This document shows positions 15,785-23,085 of a stretch of 34,506 bases of DNA, one piece after another. The notes under the pieces were generated by a model. That model was not told where the DNA came from. It saw only the letters and a list, made by a program, of their open reading frames with translations, and ran no database searches. Both the position numbers and the translations under genes were made by a program. The DNA comes from UBA2020 sp964551435 (GTDB lineage Bacteria; Pseudomonadota; Alphaproteobacteria; Micavibrionales; UBA2020): positions 1 to 34,506 of the forward strand of contig CAZKBS010000016.1 in NCBI GenBank assembly GCA_964551435.1, given 5' to 3'. Position 1 is the stretch's first letter; each line of letters begins with the position of its first letter.

Positions 15785-16855
15785 TTATTCTTCTTCGAAC
15801 ACGGTATCGGCAGGGGCGATGCAGCCGTCGTGGGCGGGGCCTTCTGCGGCCTTGGCTTCTTTTTCACGGCCTTTGCGCACGTGATCCCATACCAGCGCCA
15901 GGACCTCTTCGGTGCCCTGATGCGTGGCGGCGGACATGGTATAAACTTTTTTGCGCGTGGCTTTGGCCAGAATTTGCCGCTGGTCTTCGGCCAGTTCGGG
16001 GCCGATGGCGTCGCATTTATTCAAAACGATGACTTCAGGCTTTTTGGCAAGGCCCTGACCGTAGGCTTTCAACTCGCCGCGAATGGTTTTATAAGCGCCG
16101 ACGATATCGTCTTGCGTCGCGTCGATCACGTGCAGCAGCACCTTGGTGCGCTCCACATGGCCAAGGAATCGCGTGCCAAGCCCGTGGCCTTCGTGCGCGC
16201 CTTCGATAAGGCCTGGAATATCGGCAATCACAAATTCCTGATCATGGCTGCGTACAACGCCAAGGTTGGGCACAAGCGTGGTGAAGGGATAATCGGCGAT
16301 TTTCGGGCGTGCGCGCGATGTGACCGACAAAAAGGTGGATTTGCCCGCATTAGGCAGGCCGACGATACCCGCATCGGCAATCAGCTTCAGGCGCAGCCAG
16401 ATGGCGCGTTCCTGCCCGGGCCAGCCGGGGCTGAATTTGCGCGGTGCGCGGTTGGTGGCGGTTTTGTAATGCGCATTGCCGAAACCGCCGTCGCCGCCAC
16501 GCAGAAACAGGATTTTTTCGCCCGGGGTGACAAGGTCAAGCAGGACGGTTTCCTTGTCTTCGTCCAGAATGACCGTGCCGACGGGGACGCGGATGACAAG
16601 GTCTTTGCCGTCGCTGCCGCTCATATTGCTGCCCTTGCCGTGTTCGCCGTGCTGGGCGCGGAAATGCTGGGTATAGCGGAAATCGATGAGGGTGTTCAGG
16701 TTGGCCACCACCTCGAACCATATATGGCCGCCGCGCCCGCCGTTACCGCCGTCGGGGCCGCCCATATCAATATACTTTTCGCGGCGGAAGGCCACGCAAC
16801 CGGGGCCGCCTTTGCCGCTTTCTAGATATATTTTTGCTTCGTCGAGGAATTTCAT
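15785..16855 (-). CDS. obgE: Obg/CgtA GTPase, ribosome assembly
   Basis: An essential GTPase that binds the 50S ribosomal subunit and links its maturation to growth state. The protein is 356 aa. The N-terminal Obg fold (1-158) is glycine-rich (GGPDGGNGGRGG, SNMSGSDGKD). The G domain follows: G1 G166-L-P-N-A-G-K-S-T174, G2 and switch I near FTTLVPNLGVV, G3 DIPGLIEGA, G4 NKCD. The short acidic C-terminal tail ends FEEE. It lies 70 nt downstream of rpmA, in the common rplU-rpmA-obg order, but a strong hairpin sits between them, so obg may be expressed by partial read-through. Confidence 0.97.
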   Translation of the reverse strand: MKFLDEAKIYLESGKGGPGCVAFRREKYIDMGGPDGGNGGRGGHIWFEVVANLNTLIDFRYTQHFRAQHGEHGKGSNMSGSDGKDLVIRVPVGTVILDEDKETVLLDLVTPGEKILFLRGGDGGFGNAHYKTATNRAPRKFSPGWPGQERAIWLRLKLIADAGIVGLPNAGKSTFLSVTSRARPKIADYPFTTLVPNLGVVRSHDQEFVIADIPGLIEGAHEGHGLGTRFLGHVERTKVLLHVIDATQDDIVGAYKTIRGELKAYGQGLAKKPEVIVLNKCDAIGPELAEDQRQILAKATRKKVYTMSAATHQGTEEVLALVWDHVRKGREKEAKAAEGPAHDGCIAPADTVFEEE

Positions 16856-16871
16856 CCGTTAAAACCTAACA

Positions 16872-16902
16872 AAAAGCCGGGGAAGGTCTTTCCCCGGCTT
16901 TT
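16872..16902 (-). terminator. terminator between rpmA and obgE
   Basis: A perfect 13-bp stem, AAAAGCCGGGGAA / TTCCCCGGCTTTT, with a 5-nt loop. On the minus strand it is followed by T, giving GGCTTTTT. Placed 24 nt after the rpmA stop and 17 nt before the obgE start, it probably reduces read-through so that ribosomal proteins exceed Obg. Confidence 0.88.
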
Positions 16903-16925
16903 ATGAATGCGCTGTGACGCCGGAA

Positions 16926-17198
16926 TTAGGCAGCGTCTTCCGTGTCGATCGGAACGATCGACACGTAACGGCGACCTTTGACGCCGCTGTGGAACTTTAC
17001 CAAGCCGTCACGTTTTGCGAACAGGGTGTGATCGCGGCCCATGCCGACGAATTTACCCGCATGGAATTCGGTGCCGCGCTGACGGACGAGGATGTTGCCA
17101 GCAAGGACGAGTTGATCGCCGTAGCGTTTTACGCCAAGTCGCTGCGAGGCTGAGTCGCGACCGTTTCTCGAACTACCACCGGCTTTCTTCTGAGCCAT
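16926..17198 (-). CDS. rpmA: 50S ribosomal protein L27
   Basis: This 90-aa protein is the normal length. The N-terminus MAQKKAGGSSRNGRDSAS, which reaches toward the peptidyl-transferase centre, is intact and begins directly without the cleavable extension seen in Firmicutes. LGVKRYGDQ and GNILVRQRGTEFHAG follow in family order. AAGGAG lies upstream of the ATG. It is 41 nt downstream of rplU and ends at a strong terminator. Confidence 0.98.
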   Translation of the reverse strand: MAQKKAGGSSRNGRDSASQRLGVKRYGDQLVLAGNILVRQRGTEFHAGKFVGMGRDHTLFAKRDGLVKFHSGVKGRRYVSIVPIDTEDAA

Positions 17199-17239
17199 GA
17201 CGTATTACTCCTTAAAGTCTATCTCGTATCGAGTTGTTG

Positions 17240-17551
17240 TTAACCTTTGATGTCCGTGATTTTCAGCACGGTGATGTGCTGACGGTGGCCGTTTTTACGG
17301 CGATAGTTCTGACGACGTTTCTTTTTGAAAACGATGATCTTGTCGCCTTTTTTCTGGTTCAGGACGTCAGCTTTGACGCTTGCACCTGCAACAGTGGGGG
17401 CGCCGATCTTGGCTTTGCCTTCGCTGCCAACCAGCAGGACTTCGTCCAGCGTGACGGATGCGCCGACTTCAGCGTCGAGCAGTTCGACTTCGATAATATC
17501 GTCTTTCTGGACGCGGTATTGTTTACCACCGGTTTTGATGACTGCGTACAT
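17240..17551 (-). CDS. rplU: 50S ribosomal protein L21
   Basis: This 103-aa protein is the family length. It starts with MYAVIKTGGKQYRV, and the C-terminal KKKRRQNYRRKNGHRQ block that binds 23S rRNA is present. It is the first gene of the rplU-rpmA-obgE unit. The ribosome site is weak, but the promoter described separately is strong. The predicted leader is about 85 nt. Confidence 0.98.
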   Translation of the reverse strand: MYAVIKTGGKQYRVQKDDIIEVELLDAEVGASVTLDEVLLVGSEGKAKIGAPTVAGASVKADVLNQKKGDKIIVFKKKRRQNYRRKNGHRQHITVLKITDIKG

Positions 17552-17642
17552 AGCTATAACCGTTTCATTTCAAGTGTTTGTTGTAAATTCGTGCGAATGG
17601 CAAAGGCACGCATGCGCGCCCGGATTCCATCCGAGATGTCGC

Positions 17643-17670
17643 AATATACCCGTAAAACCTACTATGTCAA
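17643..17670 (-). promoter_or_regulatory. rplU promoter
   Basis: On the minus strand: TTGACA (17665-17670), a 16-bp spacer and TATATT (17643-17648), matching 6 of 6 and 5 of 6 consensus positions. The start near 17636 leaves an 85-nt leader before rplU that contains a short CGGAT-GGA-ATCCG hairpin. Whether this leader binds L21 or another regulator is unknown. Confidence 0.75.
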
Positions 17671-17796
17671 GCAATTTACAAGCACATCTTTCAAGATTTT
17701 TGAAAGGCGGGGGCACAGCCCCGTGCAACAGCTTTTTAACCGGTTTCCACGATACTGTGAAGCGGTTATACTGCCGCAAAGGGAGTTTTATACGGG

Positions 17797-19797
17797 ATGG
17801 GCAAAATCCTGAATAGTCTGGTGATATCGGCCGCGCCGGGGACGCAGGCGGCACTTGAGTCTATTATGCAAAATAATATCGAGGGTTATACACCGCACTT
17901 TACCACCGTCGGCTTCGACGGGCTGGGGGTGCCCGATCCCGCGCCCGATCTTGTCTTTATAAATAACGTGCCACCGCTGGCCATCGACACGCTGGAGCAG
18001 ATCACGGGTCTGTTTGCCGGTCATACGCAGGTTCTGCTCGACGATGACCACGACGAGGACAGCCGCCGCGCCTTTATGAAGGCGGGGGTCGACGAGGTCA
18101 TGAGCCTTGCCGAATTGCAATCCCCCGTGGGGCGGCATCTTCTCGAAAAACTCCTCGCGCTCAAAGACCTCGCGGATGCCGAGGCGCTGATCGAGCAAAG
18201 CGAGGAGCGTTTCCGCGGCATCATCGAGCATGCGCACGATATGATTATCCTGCTCGATGCCGACGGGACGGTGCTTTATACCAGTCCGGCCTTCGGGCGG
18301 CAGATGGGCTTTGATGCTTGGGAAGTCCTCGGCCAGACCATTTTCGATTTCGTGCATGACAGCGACCGCTACATCATGCGCCAGAATTTCAACCGCCTGC
18401 TGGCGGAGCCGAACGCCGCCGGCATGTCGCTGGAATTCCAGATGCGCAACAAGGCGGGCAGCTGGCGCAATCTGGAGGCTATCGGCTCCAACCTATTATC
18501 GAATGTGACCGTGCAGGCGGTGGTGTTCAACTTCCGCGATGTGACGGAGCAAAAGCAGGCGGAGATGGAGCTGGAGAAATACCGCCGCCATCTGGAAGAG
18601 CTGATCGAGAAGCGCACGCGCGAAGCCGAAGCCGCCAACCAGCGCGCCGATACCGTGCTGGCCGCCAGCCCGGACACGCTGATAGCCATTGATAGCAAGG
18701 GCTGCATCAGTTTCATGAGCCAGCACTATTTCCTGCGCTATCCCAAAAGCGCGCCCAAGCTGCACGGCATGCATATCCTCGACGCCTTTGACCTGATGGC
18801 GGACGAAGTGCATTTGTCCAAAGACGACCCCCGTTATATCCAGATGCGGGAGTGGTGGAAAAACCCGCAGGGCACGCGCGAATTCCGCCTTGCCAGTGGC
18901 CAGTGGGTGCGCCTGCAGGCGCGCCGCATGGCCAGCACGGGGGAGATCGTTGTTTCCACCACCGATATCTCCGAATACAAACGCCAGCAGGCCTTGCTGG
19001 CCGCGCAGTCGGCGGAACTGGCTGCCGCGCTTGAAAAAGAGAAAGACATCGTCGAGCAGCAAAGAACCTTTATCTCGATGGTCAGTCACGAATTCCGCAC
19101 GCCGCTGACGATTATCGACGGCAACGCGCAAATTATCCTCAGCCGCGGTACGACTTTGCCGCGCGAAATGCTGGAGCGTCGGGCGGTCACCATCCGCTCG
19201 GCGGTGGAGCGCCTGATACGGCTTATCGAAACGCTGCTGTCCGCGCATATGATTGAATCGGGCAAGCTGACGGTGGAGATAGAAGATTGCAATCTGGCGC
19301 AGGTCATCGAAGAAGCCTGCACCGACCAGCAGGATATTTCGCCGTCGCACCAGATTAAATTGTCCATGCGCGATTTGCCGCCCGTGATGCGTCTGGATGG
19401 CAAGGTCATCCGCCAGATGATGGCGAACCTGCTGTCGAACGCGGTCAAATATTCGCCGCAGAGTCCGGTTGTCGAAGTCATGGCTTTTGCCGAGGGGCCG
19501 CATGTGGTTATCGAAGTCACGGACTACGGTGTCGGTATTCCCGAGGATGAACAGTCGCGGATTTTCGGCAAATACTTCCGCGCCTCGACATCCGGTGGAA
19601 TTCCGGGCTCCGGCCTTGGTTTAAGTCTTGTGAAGCAATTCGTGGAACTGCATAATGGCTCCATCTCCTTGCGCAGCAAGGTCGGTGTCGGTACGGCGTT
19701 GACCGTTACGCTGCCGCGCGAAGGCGTGGTCGATCCGAAGGCGGTTTCCGCCAGCCATGCCGCCGCACCGCAGGGAGAGCAGGGACTGCAACAATAG
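17797..19797 (+). CDS. cytoplasmic PAS-PAS sensor histidine kinase with degenerate receiver-like N-terminus
   Basis: This 666-aa protein has no transmembrane helix. Residues 1-125 look like a receiver domain that has lost its phosphoacceptor: the strand DLVFINNVPP has Asn where Asp is expected, and VLLDDDHDEDSRRAFMKAGVDEVMSL matches the receiver C-terminal half. A PAS domain follows (about 137-255, FRGIIEHAHDMIILLDADG), then a coiled coil (about 255-285) and a second PAS-like domain (about 288-395). Next come a coiled coil (about 400-420) and the HisKA domain with the phosphorylated His431 in SHEFRTPLT. The ATPase domain has the N box at N544 (NLLSNAVKYSP), DYGVGIPEDE and GSGLGLSLV. A CheY-like regulator gene follows after 148 nt and is its likely partner. 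The signal is unknown. Confidence 0.92.
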   Translation: MGKILNSLVISAAPGTQAALESIMQNNIEGYTPHFTTVGFDGLGVPDPAPDLVFINNVPPLAIDTLEQITGLFAGHTQVLLDDDHDEDSRRAFMKAGVDEVMSLAELQSPVGRHLLEKLLALKDLADAEALIEQSEERFRGIIEHAHDMIILLDADGTVLYTSPAFGRQMGFDAWEVLGQTIFDFVHDSDRYIMRQNFNRLLAEPNAAGMSLEFQMRNKAGSWRNLEAIGSNLLSNVTVQAVVFNFRDVTEQKQAEMELEKYRRHLEELIEKRTREAEAANQRADTVLAASPDTLIAIDSKGCISFMSQHYFLRYPKSAPKLHGMHILDAFDLMADEVHLSKDDPRYIQMREWWKNPQGTREFRLASGQWVRLQARRMASTGEIVVSTTDISEYKRQQALLAAQSAELAAALEKEKDIVEQQRTFISMVSHEFRTPLTIIDGNAQIILSRGTTLPREMLERRAVTIRSAVERLIRLIETLLSAHMIESGKLTVEIEDCNLAQVIEEACTDQQDISPSHQIKLSMRDLPPVMRLDGKVIRQMMANLLSNAVKYSPQSPVVEVMAFAEGPHVVIEVTDYGVGIPEDEQSRIFGKYFRASTSGGIPGSGLGLSLVKQFVELHNGSISLRSKVGVGTALTVTLPREGVVDPKAVSASHAAAPQGEQGLQQ

Positions 19798-19844
19798 AAC
19801 AATAAAAAGAAAGACTTTCGGCGGGGGACGATTTTTTGGGGCTG

Positions 19845-19860
19845 TTAATCTTGCATTAAC
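19845..19860 (+). promoter_or_regulatory. CtrA-type binding box upstream of the response regulator
   Basis: TTAATCTTGCATTAAC matches the CtrA consensus TTAA-N7-TTAAC exactly. It lies 86 nt before the regulator start codon at 19946, in the gap between the kinase and regulator genes. This suggests that the regulator has its own cell-cycle-controlled promoter. The site is clear; binding is inferred. Confidence 0.6.
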
Positions 19861-19945
19861 CATCTTTATGGTAAAAAGATGACGCCGCAAAAAAGAGGGG
19901 ATACGGAATATGTGGGCAATGCAAAAAATGCAGAGGGAGTTTGCG

Positions 19946-20326
19946 ATGACCAAGATACTGCTGATCGAAGACGAGGCGCCGGTGCGCGAAATGCTGCTCG
20001 ACGAGCTGAGCGTGCAGGGCTACGAAGTCATCGAGGCGGCCAACGGCGAGGAAGGCCTGCAAAAGTTTCTGGAGAACGAGCCGGATCTCGTACTCTGCGA
20101 CCGGGCGATGGCGGGCATGTCGGGTTATGACGTGCTGTCACGTATCCGCGGCGCGCACCCTCAATATGACGAAGTCCCGTTCGTTTTCCTGACCGCGCTG
20201 ACAGACCCGCGCGACAAGGCAGCGGTCGAACATCTGCGCCCTGCGGCGTATATCGAGAAGCCAGTCGATTTCAATCGCCTGAGCGAACAGATCAAAACGC
20301 TGCTGACCCTCAAGCGTGCAGGCTGA
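19946..20326 (+). CDS. single-domain response regulator (CheY/DivK-like)
   Basis: This 126-aa protein consists of a receiver domain only. The acidic pair is Glu8-Asp9 (LLIEDE), the phosphoacceptor is Asp52 (LVLCDRAMAGMSG; the usual Met-Pro is Met-Ala), the switch Thr is in FVFLTALTD, and the conserved Lys is in YIEKPVD. There is no output domain, so it should act by protein contact or phosphotransfer. The start at 19946 is chosen because GAGGGAG lies 6 nt upstream; an in-frame ATG 12 codons earlier would add a non-family extension. It follows the histidine kinase gene and has an exact CtrA-type box upstream. A terminator follows. Confidence 0.93.
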   Translation: MTKILLIEDEAPVREMLLDELSVQGYEVIEAANGEEGLQKFLENEPDLVLCDRAMAGMSGYDVLSRIRGAHPQYDEVPFVFLTALTDPRDKAAVEHLRPAAYIEKPVDFNRLSEQIKTLLTLKRAG

Positions 20327-20354
20327 GGCGAGCCAACAAGCAAACCGAAAAACA

Positions 20355-20384
20355 AAAACCCCCGGACGCTGTGCCGGGGGTTTT
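20355..20384 (+). terminator. terminator after the response regulator
   Basis: AAAACCCCCGG / CCGGGGGTTTT, an 11-bp stem with an 8-nt loop, with T-runs in both orientations. It begins 29 nt past the stop codon. Confidence 0.88.
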
Positions 20385-20498
20385 CGGATTTTTGGGTAAC
20401 CAAGTGGGGTTTTGGGGTTTCAGGGGAGTTTAGCTGCCTGCTCGGTTACCCTGGCGAACCAGAGGTTCGGCCAATTCAAATCTGTAATTCTGTGTAGT

Positions 20499-20529
20499 GA
20501 TTCAAAAATTACATAATTTGAATCGATTC
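20499..20529. repeat. interrupted palindrome carrying GANTC sites
   Basis: GATTCAAA (20499-20506) and TTTGAATC (20517-20524) form an 8-bp inverted repeat with a 10-bp AT-rich spacer. Each arm carries a GANTC site, and a third GANTC abuts at 20525-20529. The site lies in a 200-bp AT-rich gap between the convergent regulator and bcp genes, where no promoter is needed. Confidence 0.5.
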
Positions 20530-20568
20530 GGCAAGTGAAATCTTTACCCTTTTTTAATTTTTTACTTT

Positions 20569-20595
20569 AAATCAAAATCCTGAAGTTTTTGATTT
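20569..20595 (-). terminator. AT-rich hairpin after bcp, possible terminator
   Basis: A perfect 9-bp stem AAATCAAAA / TTTTGATTT with a 9-nt loop, 13 nt past the bcp stop codon on the minus strand. The stem is AT-rich and therefore weak. Confidence 0.4.
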
Positions 20596-20607
20596 TATTG
20601 CATTGAT

Positions 20608-21072
20608 TTATTTAATCTTTTTAATGGCGGCCAAAACCTCTTCAGCGTGACCTTTGGCTTTTACGTTGCGCCAGATCTGGCGAATAACGCCCTTGTCGTC
20701 GGCCAGAAAGGTGGCTCTTTCGATGCCCATATACTTCTTGCCGTACATCGACTTTTCGACCCAAGTGCCGAAAGCCTCGCACATTTCTCCGCTTTCATCG
20801 CTGATGAGCGTAAAGGGCAGTTCATACTTGCCCGCGAATTTTTCGTGGGATTTGATGCTGTCTTTCGACACGCCATAAACTTTGGCGTTCATCTTCTTGA
20901 ACTTGGGCAGGTTGTCGCGAAATTCGCAGGCTTCGGTCGTGCAGCCGGGCGTGTCGTCTTTGGGGTAGAAATAGATGACGACGTTGCTGCCTTTCAGGTC
21001 TTTGTTGCTGATGGGGCCTTCGGCAGTCTCTGCCTTGAAGGCGGGCAGTTTGTCGCCGATATCGAGTGTCAT
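20608..21072 (-). CDS. bcp: thiol peroxidase of the Bcp/PrxQ family
   Basis: It reduces hydrogen peroxide and organic peroxides using thioredoxin. The protein is 154 aa. The peroxidatic Cys44 sits in TPGCTTEAC and the resolving Cys49 is five residues later, the arrangement of atypical two-cysteine PrxQ enzymes. YFYPKDDTPGC and GVSKDS are family signatures. The start at 21072 has GGAGG upstream; a longer reading frame adds 21 residues without family support. The next gene on this strand, upstream, ends 66 nt away. Confidence 0.96.
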   Translation of the reverse strand: MTLDIGDKLPAFKAETAEGPISNKDLKGSNVVIYFYPKDDTPGCTTEACEFRDNLPKFKKMNAKVYGVSKDSIKSHEKFAGKYELPFTLISDESGEMCEAFGTWVEKSMYGKKYMGIERATFLADDKGVIRQIWRNVKAKGHAEEVLAAIKKIK

Positions 21073-21137
21073 GTCCGTATCCTCCGCGATCGTGTTTGAT
21101 GCGGCATTATATAGGCGGCATTTGCCGCGCGGCAATA

Positions 21138-21893
21138 TCAGGGCTGGCCGACGAAGCCGAGAAGCTTTTCGTGGGTTTCGATCAGGCGCTGGGCTTCTTT
21201 CGGGGCGGGCGGTTCCGCGATGCGCAGCAGGTAGCGGATACCGAAGCTGTCGAGCGCCGCGATGGTTTGCTCCAGCGTTTCACCGTCTTTGGTGGCTTCG
21301 GGGATGGAATAGACATAACTTCTGACGCCGCGGCTTTCGGTTGTAACGATGGTTTGTGCCTGCGCGGGGTCAGCTTCAAACCAGCCGCGTTTGAGCGTCA
21401 CGCCGATCCAGAAATCCATTTTCAATTTCTGGCGCAGTGCCTGCGCCGCGGCCAGCAGGCGCCCTGTATCCGGCGTATCGGTTTGCCAGTCGAGAACGAC
21501 CTCGACAATTTTGTTGTTCTTGCGTTTCCAGCGGTTGATTTCCTGCTCGATGGCTTCGCCAAAGCTGGCCATAGCTGAGGGCAGGTCGCTGAAGCTGATG
21601 ACAAGGTTCACCTCGCGCTGCGGCAGGGTGATGGGTTCGATGTCGTTATTTTCGAGGGTGTAGGTGCCATCTGTCTGTTTGTGCAGGGTGCCGATTTTCA
21701 TGAACAGCGGACTGGTGTCGCGTGGCAGTCGGGCGAAATCGCCGGCGTCGTCCACATAATGGTAACGTAGCGGTGTTTTCGGCTCCGCCTCCGGATTGTT
21801 CAGTTTGTGCATATCCCAAAGCGCGCCCGATACGACAAGCAGCAGCACGGCCACGAAAATGACGGCATAGGGTTTTTTGTGGCGGCGATGCAT
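21138..21893 (-). CDS. membrane-anchored periplasmic protein, unknown function (possibly DUF3142-like)
   Basis: This 251-aa protein has a basic N-terminus (MHRRHKKPY) and one hydrophobic helix (about 9-27, AVIFVAVLLLVVSGALW), so it is probably anchored in the inner membrane with a periplasmic domain. A segment reading VEVVLDWQTDTPDTGRLLAAAQALRQKL, then DFWIGVTLKRGW, looks like alternating strands and helices of a TIM-barrel-type fold. It resembles DUF3142-type proteins, but I am not sure. It starts 18 nt after the SIMPL-domain gene, with GGAG upstream, and is probably co-transcribed with it. Confidence 0.7.
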   Translation of the reverse strand: MHRRHKKPYAVIFVAVLLLVVSGALWDMHKLNNPEAEPKTPLRYHYVDDAGDFARLPRDTSPLFMKIGTLHKQTDGTYTLENNDIEPITLPQREVNLVISFSDLPSAMASFGEAIEQEINRWKRKNNKIVEVVLDWQTDTPDTGRLLAAAQALRQKLKMDFWIGVTLKRGWFEADPAQAQTIVTTESRGVRSYVYSIPEATKDGETLEQTIAALDSFGIRYLLRIAEPPAPKEAQRLIETHEKLLGFVGQP

Positions 21894-21911
21894 GGACGAT
21901 GAACTCCGGTT

Positions 21912-22658
21912 TTATTCTCCGAGTTCGAAGCGTATCAGGGCGGCAAGGCCGATGTCCAGCGTGCCGGGGGCGATGGGCGTCGGTGCGGCGGCGGCGCTAT
22001 CCATCGCCATGGCGCGCATCATCGGCATCGGGGCGGGGCCGCCGTGCATGGGTTGTTCGCTGATAGAAATGATTTTACGCAATTTCAGGTTGGCGGCCTT
22101 GGCGTAGATATCGGCGCGTTTGCTGGCATTGGCGACGGCGGCGGCGCGGGCTTTGTCCAGATGCGCTTCGCGGTCACTCACGTCAAAGGTCGGGCCATTG
22201 ATCTGGTTGACGCCGGCGGCAACGGTTGCATCCAGCGTCTTGCCAAGGCTGGCAAGGTCGCGCACGGTGATGTTGACGGTATTGACGGCCTGATAGCCCG
22301 TCAGTTTCGGCTCCCCGTCGCCGCTACTGCTGCGGCTGTAATCATACTGCGCATTCAGCTGGATGCCGGATGTTTGCAGGTCTTTGTCCTTGATGCCGGC
22401 CTTGCGCAGGCTGTCGAAGACGGCGTTCATGCGCTTGGCGTTTTCCTGCATGGCCTCTGCCGCGGTTTTTGCCGTGGTCATGACGCCCGCATTGATATAC
22501 GCCAGTTCCGGTGCGGCGGAGATTTTTTCCTGCACCGTGATTTCCAAAACCTGCGGCGGTAGCGGCAGCGGGCGTTCCTGCGCCTGCGCCGCGAAGGGCA
22601 GCAGAAGGGCGCAAGCGAAAGTACCTGCCATCAAGGTTTTTTGAACGGCGTTGAACAT
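21912..22658 (-). CDS. periplasmic SIMPL-domain protein (DUF541)
   Basis: This 248-aa protein has a cleavable signal peptide (FNAVQKTLMAGTFACALLLP, cleavage after AQAQ). The mature part matches SIMPL-domain (DUF541) proteins such as E. coli YggE: ITVQEKISAAPELAYINAGV, then the helix AEAMQENAKRMNAVFDSLRKAGI, KDLQTSGIQL, YQAVNTVNITVRDL and DKARAAAVANASKRADIYAKAANLKL. The molecular role of this family is not established; some members reduce oxidative damage. The start at 22658 has AGGAG upstream and places the signal peptide correctly. It lies 31 nt downstream of the glycine-zipper lipoprotein gene on the same strand. Confidence 0.92.
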   Translation of the reverse strand: MFNAVQKTLMAGTFACALLLPFAAQAQERPLPLPPQVLEITVQEKISAAPELAYINAGVMTTAKTAAEAMQENAKRMNAVFDSLRKAGIKDKDLQTSGIQLNAQYDYSRSSSGDGEPKLTGYQAVNTVNITVRDLASLGKTLDATVAAGVNQINGPTFDVSDREAHLDKARAAAVANASKRADIYAKAANLKLRKIISISEQPMHGGPAPMPMMRAMAMDSAAAAPTPIAPGTLDIGLAALIRFELGE

Positions 22659-22689
22659 GGCGGGAAACTCCTGATTTTTTAAAGTCTGG

Positions 22690-22935
22690 TTACTGGTTCG
22701 CGCGGTCGACGATATAGCCGACGCCTGCGCCGACAACCGTCCCGACAGCCGCGCCGCAGCTGATGCAGCCGCCCGTGGCGGCCGTAATCCCAAGGCCGGC
22801 GGCCGCGCCCACGGCAGCGCCGGAAACCACGCGCTGCTGGGTATGCGTCATATTCGTGCAGGCGCCGAGCGATATCAGGCAAACAGCGGCAAGCGTCACG
22901 CGCAGCGGCGCGGATGAAAAGGTCATAGCGGGCAT
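22690..22935 (-). CDS. small glycine-zipper lipoprotein
   Basis: This 81-aa protein has a lipoprotein signal ending Leu-Gly-Ala-Cys (about 23-26). The mature part is almost entirely a glycine-zipper hairpin: SGAAVGAAAGLGITAATG, then GAAVGTVVGAGVGYIVD. Proteins of this kind (OsmB/SlyB/YMGG-like) sit in or near the outer membrane. AAGGGG lies upstream of the ATG. The two internal cysteines in GGCISCG are unusual between the two zipper helices. Likely co-transcribed with the SIMPL gene. Confidence 0.88.
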   Translation of the reverse strand: MPAMTFSSAPLRVTLAAVCLISLGACTNMTHTQQRVVSGAAVGAAAGLGITAATGGCISCGAAVGTVVGAGVGYIVDRANQ

Positions 22936-23085
22936 GGTTTTTCCCCTTCTTGTTGTTATCAGCCAAATACTCCCTGTCCCGATAATGAATCAGCCGCGCC
23001 GCGCATGCAAGGGGTTTGCGAATCGCAAAACGCATAAAAAAGCGCGGGCGGGAAAAATATGATTCTTTTCAGAGTCTTCGGTGTA

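Noticed and set aside
20404..20607. AT-rich 200-bp gap considered as a replication origin
   Set aside because: No DnaA boxes (TTATCCACA-like) or origin-linked genes were seen; convergent gene ends explain the gap.
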